DNA of 64,000 nucleotides, taken from contig OX465281.1 in the NCBI GenBank assembly GCA_949987705.1, positions 164,376,393-164,440,392 on the forward strand. Direction: 5' to 3'. The notes beneath the pieces were generated by a model. The model saw nothing but the letters and a program-made list of their open reading frames with translations, was not told where the DNA came from and ran no database searches. Position 1 is the stretch's first letter. Each line of letters starts with the position of its first letter. Positions 36,486 through 45,427 of this stretch are shown here, piece by piece. The position numbers were made by a program, and so were the translations under genes. This DNA comes from Thereva unica (Eukaryota > Arthropoda > Insecta > Diptera > Therevidae).

Positions 36486-36712
36486 TAGCTGGAACCCGGT
36501 GCGCATCGCTGCACCCATCAATTTGAAAAATACTGGTATTTCGGCTCTTCCCCCAGCATCGCTCCATCACTGTTAATATAAGGTCCCATTAAATATTGTG
36601 TTATTTCGTCGATAGTATTTGCATTAGCAGCACTAAAAGCAGCCATGTCACTCCGTTTCGTGACCTATTTGAATATGTATTTGATTGAGTTGGCGGAATT
36701 GCAAAATTCAAC
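36485..36712 (-). mobile_element. Helitron terminal segment, inverted copy
   Basis: Read on the minus strand it ends with a hairpin (GGTGC...GCACC), about nine bases, then CTAG followed by T, the typical Helitron 3' end. The whole segment recurs in reverse complement at 38485-38713. It overlaps the start of the helicase fragment on the plus strand. Confidence 0.65.
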
Positions 36713-37407
36713 ATTTTCAGAAACTAAAGGAAAATTGATCGAAAGTGTTTTTCCAAACATAGCACAGAACTACAAAAATCATGTTTGGTTGAGCGAAAGA
36801 GCGATTTTGGCAGCGAAGAACCAAGATGTTAACGAATTAAATTTGGCTATACAGTTCAAAATACCCGGTAATTTGGTTTCGTACAAGTCTGTAGATACCG
36901 TTACTAATGAAGAAGATGTGGTTAATTATCCTACAGAATTTTTGAATTCATTGGGTTTACCCTGGATTGCCACCTCATAACCCTCAGGTGAAAGTGGGAG
37001 TCAATATTATTATGCTTCGTAATATTAATCAACCATGGCTGTGTAATGGTACGAGGCTTGCTGTGAAAAAGTTAATGGACAATGTTATTGAAGCAACTAT
37101 TTTAACTGGAAAATTCAAAGGTGAAGACGTTTTTATACCACGAATTCCAATGCTTCCATCTGATGTGCCATTTGAGTTCATCCAGTTCGTGTTGCTTTTG
37201 CGATCACTATAAATAAGGCTCAAGGTCAGTCCCTTGGCGATTTGTGGCATAAATTTGGAATATCCAGTTTTTTCGCATGGTCAACTTTATGTTGCCTGTT
37301 CGCGTGTAGGCAAACCATCAGATTTATTCATTTATTGTCAACAAAATGGAAAAACTAAAAATGTTGTTTACCATAGAGCATTACATAAATATATAGTTGG
37401 AATATAA
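36645..37407 (+). pseudogene. Helitron helicase (Pif1-like), C-terminal fragment
   Basis: This encodes the end of the RepHel helicase that drives rolling-circle transposition. In order: VFPNIAQNYKNHVWLSERAI, FKIPGN with YKSVDT, VNYPTEFLNSL, VGVNIIMLRNINQPWLCNGT, then in a shifted frame INKAQGQSL and finally a frame with HGQLYVACSRVGKPSDLFIY ending at 37407. These correspond to helicase motifs V and VI. At least three small frame changes separate them (near 36960, 37180 and 37225-37260). The Rep domain and helicase motifs I-IV are missing. The minus-strand copy at 39417-40043 is closely similar but has its own differences. Confidence 0.82.
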
Positions 37408-38187
37408 ATTTCAATATGAAGGGGGGATTTGAGCTATCTATATCTTCTATCTTCTATATATGTATATAAAAATGAATCATTGTCTTGTGTGTAATCGATG
37501 TTTGAAAATTGTCTATATGAAATGACTGATAGGGTGCTGTTTGTGTTAGAAGACCTCAATTGCAAGGTTTATGTATATAGTTGTCATGATTATGTCTGTT
37601 AGTATTTTTGTAATAGCGGTTGAAACAAAATTGTCAATGTCTCTATTGGAAATTTTTCTACGCATTAAATTGATATGATTTGTATGTGAAATCGGTTTGT
37701 TTTATTAAATAAAATAAAAAAAAAAGTTAAATCCTTCCTAAAAAAGGATTGCAGCAGCGAAAGTAGTGTCGAGTTGTAAAAGCATTAAAGAAAACGTAAC
37801 AGTAATAACGTTGGGGTGCGTGTACATGTTACACTCATTGGGTTGGCGTACATTGGTCAATACTTAAACTTGGTTAACGCGTTTGTTGTCACACTCTCGG
37901 GGTACGTGGGTATTGCTTCAACAAGATTAATTTATTATCCTTAGATAAGATATCAACGTGTATGCGCGAGTATATTTCTTTATCTATAAGGCGTTTGTGC
38001 ATGTGTTAGTTGTGAGGTTGTGACGCAAAAATTTTTTTGTTGAACAAAGTACAACACTTCCTTCTCATCCTTTTGATACAATTTGGAATTTATTAATAGT
38101 TTTCAACAAAAGCTTATGTGAAAAAGAACAAAAAAATCTGAAAGTTAGTGCAGCCGGGACGTCACTTTAACAATTTCCAAACGAACG
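37408..38187 (+). other. Helitron-associated noncoding sequence, part of palindrome arm
   Basis: No gene. 37408-37990 is repeated in reverse complement at 38829-39416 with a few differences. Confidence 0.6.
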
Positions 38188-38385
38188 TTGGGAAATCGCT
38201 ATAAACGTAGATGCATTGCGTGTGGGGAAGCATATGTCCATAAATATGATCGTCCAGGTTTGTTCATAACTTATACAAAGAAATACTCAAAGCGGTATCC
38301 AAGAGCACTGATTTCTGAAAATGTTATCCGGAGCGATGGCTACCCGTTCTATCGTCATCGTACGACTGAGGTAAATGACAATTAG
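38188..38385 (+). pseudogene. Helitron N-terminal region fragment
   Basis: About 65 codons. YKRRCIACGEAYVH, then KYSKRYPRALISENV and DGYPFYRHR match the Helitron-like N-terminal domain (the KKYPR...DGYPxYRRR signature). It has no link to Rep or helicase parts. A 104-bp part of it (38244-38347) is repeated at 38726-38828. Confidence 0.6.
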
Positions 38386-38484
38386 ATAACTTAGAAGGTT
38401 AATGGTCAGGATTTTTAAGTTGACAGTCGTTAGGTCGTACCCTATTCGCCATTAATTTCCAAGACGCTCAAGGCTCACATAAAT

Positions 38485-38713
38485 GTTGAATTTTGCAATT
38501 CCGCCAACTCAATCAAATACATATTCAAATAGGTCACGAAACGGAGTGACATGGCTGCTTTTAGTGCTGCTAATGCAAATACTATCGACGAAATAACACA
38601 ATATTTAATGGGACCTTATATTAACAGTGATGGAGCGATGCTGGGGGAAGAGCCGAAATACCAGTATTTTTCAAATTGATGGGTGCAGCGATGCGCACCG
38701 GGTTCCAGCTAGT
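38485..38713 (+). mobile_element. Helitron terminal segment, direct-orientation copy
   Basis: Reverse complement of 36485-36712. It ends with the hairpin and CTAG then T (38712-38714), a plausible Helitron 3' terminus on the plus strand. Confidence 0.65.
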
Positions 38714-38725
38714 ATATATATAAAT

Positions 38726-38828
38726 ATGATCGTCCAGGTTTGTTCATAACTTTTACAAAGAAATACTCAAAGCGGTATCCAAGAGCACTGATTTCTGAAA
38801 ATGTTATCCGGAGCGATGGCTACCCGTC
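38726..38828 (+). repeat. Duplicate of Helitron N-terminal fragment
   Basis: TATGATCGTCCAGGTTTG through GCTACCCGT, nearly identical to 38244-38347. It ends exactly where the inverted arm (38829) begins. Confidence 0.8.
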
Positions 38829-40043
38829 GCCTTATAGATAAAGAAACATTACTCGCGCATACACGTTGATATCTTATCTAAGGATAATAAATTAATCTTG
38901 TTGAAGCAATACCCACGTACCCCGAGAGTGTGACAACAAACCGGTTAACCAAGTTTAAGTATTGACCATGTACGCCAACCCAATGAGTGTAACATGTACA
39001 CGCACCCCAACGTTATTACTGTTACGTTTTCTTTAATGCTTTTACAACTCGACACTACTTTCGCTGCTGCAATCCTTTTTTAGGAAGGATTTAACTTTTT
39101 TTTTTATTTTATTTAATAAAACAAACCGATTTCACATACAAAATCATATCAATTTAATGCGTAGAAAAAATTTCCAATAGAGACATTGACAATTTTGTTT
39201 CAACCGCTATTACAAAAATACTAACAGACATAATCATGACAACTATATACATAAACCTTGCAATTGAGGTCTTCTAACACAAACAGCACCCTATCAGTCA
39301 TTTCATATAGACAATTTTTCAAACATCGATTACACACAAGACAATGATTCATTTTTATATACATATATAGAAGATAGAAGATATAGATAGCTCAAATCCC
39401 CCCTTCATATTGAAATTTATATTCCAACTATATATTTATTGTAATGCTCTATGGTAAACAACATTTTTAGTTTTTCCATTTTGTTGACAATAAATGAATA
39501 AATCTGATGGTTTGCCTACACGCGAACAGGCAACATAAAGTTGACCATGCGAAAAAACTGGATATTCCAAATTTATGCCACAAATCGCCAAGGACTGACC
39601 CTTGAGCCTTATTTATAGTGATCGCAAAAGCAACACGAACTGGATTGAACTCAAATGGCACATCAGATGGAAGCATTGGAATTCGTGGTATAAAAACGTC
39701 TTCACCTTTGAATTTTCCAGTTAAAATAGTTGCTTCAATAACATTGTCCATTAACTTTTTCACAGCAAGCCTCGTACCATTACACAGCCATGGTTGATTA
39801 ATATTACGAAGCATAATAATATTGACTCCCACTTTCACCTGAGGGTTATGAGGTGGCAATCCAGGTAAATCCAATGAATTCAAAAATTCTGTAGGATAAT
39901 TAACCACACCTTCTTCATTAGTAACGGTATCTACAGACTTGTACGAAACCAAATTACCGGGTATTTTGAACTGTATAGCCAAATTTAATTCGTTAACATC
40001 TTGGTTCTTCGCTGCCAAAATCGCTCTTTCGCTCAACCAAACA
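38829..40043 (-). repeat. Right arm of Helitron palindrome (reverse of about 36775-37990)
   Basis: Nearly identical in reverse complement to the left arm but with scattered substitutions and single-base indels. It stops at the assembly gap. Confidence 0.85.
39417..40043 (-). pseudogene. Helitron helicase C-terminal fragment, second copy
   Basis: Same region as 36776-37407. VWLSERAILAAKNQD begins at the gap edge. This copy keeps one frame through DLPGLPPHNPQVKVGVN and IPRIPMLPSDVPFEFNPVRVAF, where the plus copy is frameshifted, but it is itself shifted near KAQG. Upstream sequence is hidden by the gap. Confidence 0.8.
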
Positions 40044-40243
40044 NNNNNNNNNNNNNNNNNNNNNNNNNNNNNNNNNNNNNNNNNNNNNNNNNNNNNNNNN
40101 NNNNNNNNNNNNNNNNNNNNNNNNNNNNNNNNNNNNNNNNNNNNNNNNNNNNNNNNNNNNNNNNNNNNNNNNNNNNNNNNNNNNNNNNNNNNNNNNNNNN
40201 NNNNNNNNNNNNNNNNNNNNNNNNNNNNNNNNNNNNNNNNNNN
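40044..40243. other. Assembly gap, 200 N
   Basis: Exactly 200 undetermined bases. Protein-like frames through it are meaningless. Confidence 1.
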
Positions 40244-41032
40244 AGTTTGAAGCAAAAGTTGCTCAGCTTGGAGGGTAGATTCGTTTGAACACAAAACTCA
40301 CCCCCACCCACTCACCCCCTCGCAGGGGGTGGGGGTAACTCCAAATTTTTAAATAGCAACCCCCATTTTTTTTCACGGATTATGATTCTCCGAAGAAAAA
40401 TATGAAACTTTTGCCTTAAAATTTTTTTAATCCGAAGCTTCCCTGCACCCCCAAAACGAATTTTTGAGGGTGGGGAATAGTCCGGCACCGGTTCGATATT
40501 TCCTGAACGGTAGGTTTTCGTAAAAAAAGTTTGTAGCAAAAGTTGCTCAGCTTGGAGGGTAGATTCGTTTGAACACAAAACTCACCCCCACCAACTCACC
40601 CCCTCGCAGGGGGTGGGGGTAACTCTAAATTTTTAAATAGCAACCCCCATTTTTTTTCACGGATTATGATTCTCCGAAGAAAAATATGAAACTTTCGCCT
40701 TAACATTTTTTTTATCCGAAGCTTCCCTGCACCCCCAAAATGAATTTTTGGGGATGGGGAATAGTCCGGCACCGTTTCGATATTTCCTGAACGGTAGGTT
40801 TTCGTGAAAAAAGTTTGTAGCAAAGGTTGCTCACCTTGGAGGGTAGAATTGTTTGATCACAAAACTCAGCCCCACCCACTCACCCCCTCGCAGGGGGTGG
40901 GGGTAACTCTAAAATTCTAAATAGCAACCCCCATTTTTTTTCACGGATTATGATTCTCCGAAAAAAAATATGAGACTTTCGTCTAAAAATTTTTTTATCC
41001 GAAGCTTCCCTGCATTCCCGAATGAATACTGT
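40244..41032 (-). repeat. 284-bp tandem repeat, about 2.8 units
   Basis: AGCAAAAGTTGCTCAGC-type starts at 40251, 40535 and 40819, a spacing of 284. Each unit has a CACCCCCTCGCAGGGGGTGG hairpin and CTTCCCTGCACCCCCAAAA. The same unit lies in opposite orientation at 42826-42934 and 48902-49525. Confidence 0.92.
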
Positions 41033-41146
41033 CGACGTATTGACGTGTGGTTACTGACAAGTAGACGATCAGACATCACCTCCTGGATTAGCGTTATCCG
41101 ATGTGTACCACGTGGAGGTTCCAGGTCGGATTTCACACATCATTTT

Positions 41147-41162
41147 GGCCCTGAAAAGGGCC
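41147..41162 (-). other. Histone-type 3' stem-loop sequence without a histone gene
   Basis: The minus strand reads GGCCCTTTTCAGGGCC, a 6-bp stem with a TTTC loop that fits the metazoan histone mRNA consensus. No histone codons precede it. It lies about 90 bp downstream of the mariner stop on the same strand. Confidence 0.35.
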
Positions 41163-41248
41163 GTTTATTAAAGTGGAAGCGTTGAAGGACCCCGAGGTTC
41201 GTCGCTCCCTCAGTATTTAATGACTCCAAACCTTCGACGCACTCTCAC

Positions 41249-42391
41249 TTATGTAAGCAGGTGCTCAAACTGTTGACCTTCCACTGCTTGGCAATGAGCC
41301 AGCCGTTGGTAGAAATTGTTTGTAACGTGTGCTAGCATTTCCGCCGTTATGGAATTTGAGACCACCAGAATCCTGTTTTTCAAATCATGAATGTCTGCAG
41401 GCTTACTTTCGTAGACGCGATTTTTCAAGAAACCCCAATAAAAGAAATCGAGGGGTGTCAGGTCCGGCGATCGTGGCGGCCATTCGATCGCTCCTCTCCG
41501 ACCAATCCATCTTCCGGGAAATGTCTCATGCAGATACGCAAGTACTTGCAGTCCGAAATGTCCTGGTGCCCCGTCTTGTTGGAACTGAACTAGCTCAAAT
41601 TGATCTCCAACGATATTTCGGATTGCAGGTACAATTTCTTCTTGGAGCATTCTCATATATCGCGTAGCTGTGAGATTCTCTTCAAAGAAGAATGGTCCCA
41701 CAATCTGATTTGCAACAATACCAGCCCAAACGTTAACTTTTTGCTGGTATTGTGTGTGAGAATCTCTCATCCAGTGTGGATTTATACTAGACCAGTACCT
41801 GCTGTTGTGTCGATTCATATTTCCATTTAGCTCAAATTTTGCCTCATCCGAAAAACAGGTCCAGAAAAATGTCATTGGATTCTGATCATATCGATCCATC
41901 ATGTCATCGCAAAACTCGACTCTCAGATCGAAATCGTTGTCCGTCAACTCTTGTACCAAGCAAATTTTGTATGGATGATACTTGTTAGTTTTTAAAATTT
42001 TTCGCACGGACCAATCGCTAATTCCCATTGCCTGACCTACTTTCCGTGTCGACTTATGACAATCTTCGGTGAAGTTGAGGAGAACATTCAGTGATGTTTC
42101 AGGATTTGTAGCTGTTCTCGGACGTCCGAGTCTCGGCCTGTCTGTGACAGAACCTGTTTATTGAATGCAAAAAAGCAGCATTTACCTAACAAATCAGCAA
42201 AACCATTTAAAGGACTTACCTGTTTCTACGAACCGATCAACTGTTCGCTTGACGGTAGATTTGTTTATCGGGATGGCACGTTCTGGATGTGTTTCATTAA
42301 ATAGGTTTGCAGTCTCCTGATTAGAGCGTTTTCGATCTCCGTAGCCCCGCATAATCAAAATTTCAATCCTCTCTCGTTCAGTGAGAGGCAT
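41249..42391 (-). CDS. mariner-like transposase, DD41D spacing, one 66-bp intron
   Basis: A cut-and-paste transposase. Exon 1 is 42391-42220 and exon 2 is 42153-41249. The intron (42219-42154) has a GTAAGT donor and a pyrimidine-rich TTTTTTGC...AACAG acceptor. Joining the exons leaves an unbroken 358-codon frame. The N-terminus has a helix-turn-helix (TERERIEILIMRGYGDRKRSN), the junction region has the GRPRT linker, and the second DNA-binding part contains GISDWSVRKIL. Catalytic residues are in FSDEAKFELNG, QQDGAPGH and SPDLTPLD; 41 residues separate the second and third aspartates. This spacing is known from the tephritid rosa-type group. Length and frame look functional. Introns are unusual in mariner genes. 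Terminal repeats were not pinned down. Confidence 0.85.
42154..42219 (-). other. Intron in mariner-like transposase
   Basis: 66 bp, GTAAGT...CAG. Its removal restores the frame exactly between the Glu-Thr-Gly end of exon 1 and the GRPR linker of exon 2. Confidence 0.75.
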
Positions 42392-42644
42392 GGTTATAAT
42401 AAAATAAACTTAGATTACAAGTACAATTCTAGAAGAAAACGTAGGTGTGATATCCCAATGGAAATGAAACCAGATATTTCAGGCCGGTATTCAAAGTTTG
42501 AAAAAGATTTTTCCAATTTAAAGGCATCAACTATTGATCTGAAATTGCACTCTTGCCTTCTGATCTTTTACAAATGTTTATTGAAAAGTATCCACGAGAA
42601 TTCGTTCTTGTTAGGTTCTTGTTTTTTTGTTACATTCTTAACCG

Positions 42645-42825
42645 AGACGATATGTTCTCAGAAAGAGACAGTATTGAAATTTTGATTAAGCGGAGTTACA
42701 CTGATAGACCCTGTGGTTCTGAGAAATCGTTCTTGTCTTGAAAAATCCATTCTACGAAAGTAAGCCTGCTGACATTCATGATTTGAAAAACAGGATACTG
42801 GAGGTCTCAATTTTCATAACGGCTA
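42645..42825 (+). pseudogene. Internally deleted mariner fragment, opposite orientation
   Basis: ERDSIEILIKRSYTDR (start of a mariner transposase) is followed within about 100 bp by sequence matching the reverse complement of 41335-41420 (KPADIHDLKNRI). The middle, with all catalytic residues, is missing. It is a MITE-like derivative or deleted copy facing the intact gene. Confidence 0.65.
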
Positions 42826-42934
42826 TTTAAAATTTTAGAGTTACCCCCACCCCCCGCGAGGGGGTGAGTGGGTGGGGTGAGTTTTGTGTTCAAACAATTC
42901 TACCCTCCAAGGTGAGCAACCTTTGCTACAAACT
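42826..42934 (+). repeat. 284-bp repeat, partial unit left of CsRn1-like insertion
   Basis: Plus-orientation partial unit ending TTTGCTACAAACT, where the retrotransposon is inserted; it resumes at 48902. Confidence 0.88.
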
Positions 42935-43360
42935 TGTAGTGACCGCGTAAAGTTTAATTACCAAACTTTACGCAATGTCACACGGCAACCCCGACACGAT
43001 CAAAACGATCAGTCGGAACACTCCCTCGATCAACGAACGATAGTTCAGTGATCTAGCCGTTTTTTCGTTCCGTCCCGATCGTGCACATCGAGACAGCCAA
43101 TTTCCGGCATCTCCAATCTTCCTTCTTCCACTCCTCGTGTTCTCTGACAGCGCCGGCGTCGAAAAGTAGTTCTTGAACAAAATCAAAACCAATAGTTATA
43201 TATATATGTATTTAGGTTATCTTATAACAAAATACAATCTAAAAGAGTTAAGTGAAGTGTACCTATGTAGAATTACCAAATTAAATTACGAGTTTTTAAA
43301 TAAATACAGTTTAAAACACAAGTGCCTTTTAAATTATAAATAACATAAAACGGCAACAAA
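42935..43360 (+). repeat. CsRn1-like 5' LTR (426 bp)
   Basis: It begins TGTAGTGACC and carries a perfect 11-bp inverted repeat (GCGTAAAGTTT, 42945-42973) at its outer edge and AAATAAATACAG near 43300 as a polyadenylation-type signal. The 3' copy at 48476-48901 reads the same base for base by eye. Confidence 0.95.
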
Positions 43361-43362
43361 AT

Positions 43363-43378
43363 TGGTGACCTAGACGGG
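43363..43378 (+). other. tRNA-Trp-like primer-binding site
   Basis: TGGTGACCTAGACGGG follows the LTR. CsRn1-group elements use tRNA-Trp (TGGTGACCCCGACG), so this is a near match. Confidence 0.6.
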
Positions 43379-44495
43379 CAACACGCCTAAATTATAAATA
43401 ACATAATTGTTTCCACAAAATTATATTAATTACAACATTTGGATCCACCGACTGCAGTGCAAGTTAACCAGCTCTCACGTAAACCGTTAGAATACGGTGT
43501 TCAAAAGTTCTTTCATCAGAAACAAAGTTTCTACATAAAAATACAAAAGTCAGGTTTGGAATAATAATAATAAATGTAAATTAATGGTTTCCAGGAAAAG
43601 AAATATAAGATAAAGGATAGTTAACAATAAAAAACTAAAAGAATCAGCGGTCGTGGTTTAAGATAATCAGCGAACATAAGTGAAATTAATAACTATTTAT
43701 TTATACATATACATATAAATTATATATTTATACATATACTATATAAGATACGTAAACAAATTAAGCAGATTAATGAACTAATTATTACGGGCAAAAGAAA
43801 CAGAAAATATTATTGAAATAGTTACGCGAGTGAGTTCCAAACAAAAAGTTTTTCATTTTTTTTCTGAAATTTTGGTCGACGAGTATTTACACAAAAAAAA
43901 AACAACAACAAAGAGGAGACACCGCCACAATAGGACGATACACAACAGAGGATCGTCGAAACTTAGAGATAAATAATAATAAAGATTTTATTGAACATTA
44001 TTTTTCCTACTCCTTATATTCCTACATAATAAATTTTTTTTTATATACATACATTTTATTACCTTACAATTTAACATATTTACTATATTCTCTTAATATA
44101 TTTTCTTTATATATACATATTTTTAACCATATTTTTTTCCATTATTCTTCATTATATAAATTTAACATTTATATACATATCTACTACATTTATACACATA
44201 TTCTTAACCATATTCTTTTTCATTATTCTTCTATTTAATAATATTAAAGCGATTAACTCAGTGCGGATTTATGATTGATCGTTTAAAGTTAGATTTGCTT
44301 CTAAATTGTTTTAAATCTTGATTCTTTTTATTAAATACATACTGCACTCACAATTTTATACATACTTTTCGTATTTGCCTAATTATACGCAATTTAGCAT
44401 ACATTATATTGTATACATACTTATATATATAATTATTTTTTTTTCGGTTCGTGGATTAACCCCTTATATTTTATTGGTTTTAAAAAGTTTCCACG
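43379..44495 (+). other. Long AT-rich leader of CsRn1-like element
   Basis: 1.1 kb between primer site and gag without coding content. It contains TATACAT-type runs and pyrimidine tracts. Confidence 0.6.
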
Positions 44496-45410
44496 ATGTC
44501 AAGAACGGAAGAAAACTTAATGGACCAAGACGTCTCGCGCGAAGAGGGACCAAAGCCCGGAACTTCGGAAGTCAACGCCGCTTCCGTGTCGAAACTCGAC
44601 ATCCCGAAGTTCTGGGTACACCAGCCCGCCTCCTGGTTTTACCAAACCGAGATAATGTTTAAGTTGGCGGGCTGCAAGTCGGACAAGCTCAAAGTCTACA
44701 ACGTTATAGCTGCATTGCCGGAAGAGGCGGTAACGGCAATGCGGCTTAGCACAGTAGACCCCTCTAAGTCCTCATACGAGGAAATTAAAGCGCATCTGCT
44801 CGAGAAGTACGGCACTTCGGAGAAACGCCGACTCGAGCAGTTGCTATCAGTGCAAGAGCCTGGAGATAGGAAACCTTCCGAGTTCCTCCAGGCTCTCAAG
44901 GCACTGGCTGGCGGGTCATCGGCAGTCAATGATGACCTGATCCGGAACCTGTGGGAGCGGAGGCTTCCACAGGCCATCCAGGTCACATTGGCCACCGCTG
45001 CCGACCAAACCCTAGCAGGGTTGGCATCCACGGCGGACAAAGTATGGGAGGTGCTTCCACACGGAGGCGCCTCATACGCGTCCGCCGTACAAGCCAATAC
45101 GCCAGCCAACGCGGAGCCCACGTTAAGGTCGCTAGAAAGCGCCATTAGGAAACTAACGGCCCGGCTAGACAACCTTAATAAAAGCCCGCGTCAACCGAGA
45201 AGCCGAACACCTGCCAATCGGCAGGGCGGCTCTCGCCAGCCCTCGGCCACTCGGCCAACAGGGGCCAATAAAGCCAGGGGTAGCCTGTGCTACTTTCACT
45301 ACCGTTATGGTAGAGAAGCTCGCACCTGTAAGGCCCCCTGCAGTTTCGGTGGTGGTCAAGCCAAGCCGGCTAAGAAAAAGTCGGCCCCCACCCACTCTAA
45401 AAAAAACTAG
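44496..45410 (+). CDS. Gag of CsRn1-like retrotransposon
   Basis: 304 residues forming the capsid. The capsid region starts with [18 protein letters not shown] and continues with a [20 protein letters not shown] helix typical of arthropod CsRn1/Gypsy Gags. A basic Pro/Ser/Arg-rich linker follows (residues about 225-265), then a zinc-binding element [18 protein letters not shown], the CHCC arrangement characteristic of CsRn1 rather than the usual CCHC. The TAG stop (45408-45410) directly follows an A AAA AAC heptamer in the right phase. The start ATG 44496 is the first in-frame Met before the conserved region. Pol lies in the -1 frame. Confidence 0.9.
   Translation: MSRTEENLMDQDVSREEGPKPGTSEVNAASVSKLDIPKFWVHQPASWFYQTEIMFKLAGCKSDKLKVYNVIAALPEEAVTAMRLSTVDPSKSSYEEIKAHLLEKYGTSEKRRLEQLLSVQEPGDRKPSEFLQALKALAGGSSAVNDDLIRNLWERRLPQAIQVTLATAADQTLAGLASTADKVWEVLPHGGASYASAVQANTPANAEPTLRSLESAIRKLTARLDNLNKSPRQPRSRTPANRQGGSRQPSATRPTGANKARGSLCYFHYRYGREARTCKAPCSFGGGQAKPAKKKSAPTHSKKN
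45401..45407 (+). promoter_or_regulatory. -1 ribosomal frameshift heptamer at gag stop
   Basis: A AAA AAC in gag phase is immediately followed by TAG. The -1 frame is open from here into pol (CTA GAG AGT...). A 7-bp inverted repeat (ATGAGCG...CGCTCAT, 45428-45455) lies 20 bases downstream and may stimulate slippage, though the spacer is longer than usual. Confidence 0.7.
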
Positions 45411-45427
45411 AGAGTCAGGGGGTCGAC

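Noticed and set aside
40033..40311. Frames made largely of X near 40 kb
   Set aside because: They cross the 200-N gap.
40312..40823. 88- and 75-codon frames repeated in the 284-bp units (also 49140-49406)
   Set aside because: They arise from the tandem repeat, overlap its hairpin, and the 284-bp period is not a multiple of three.
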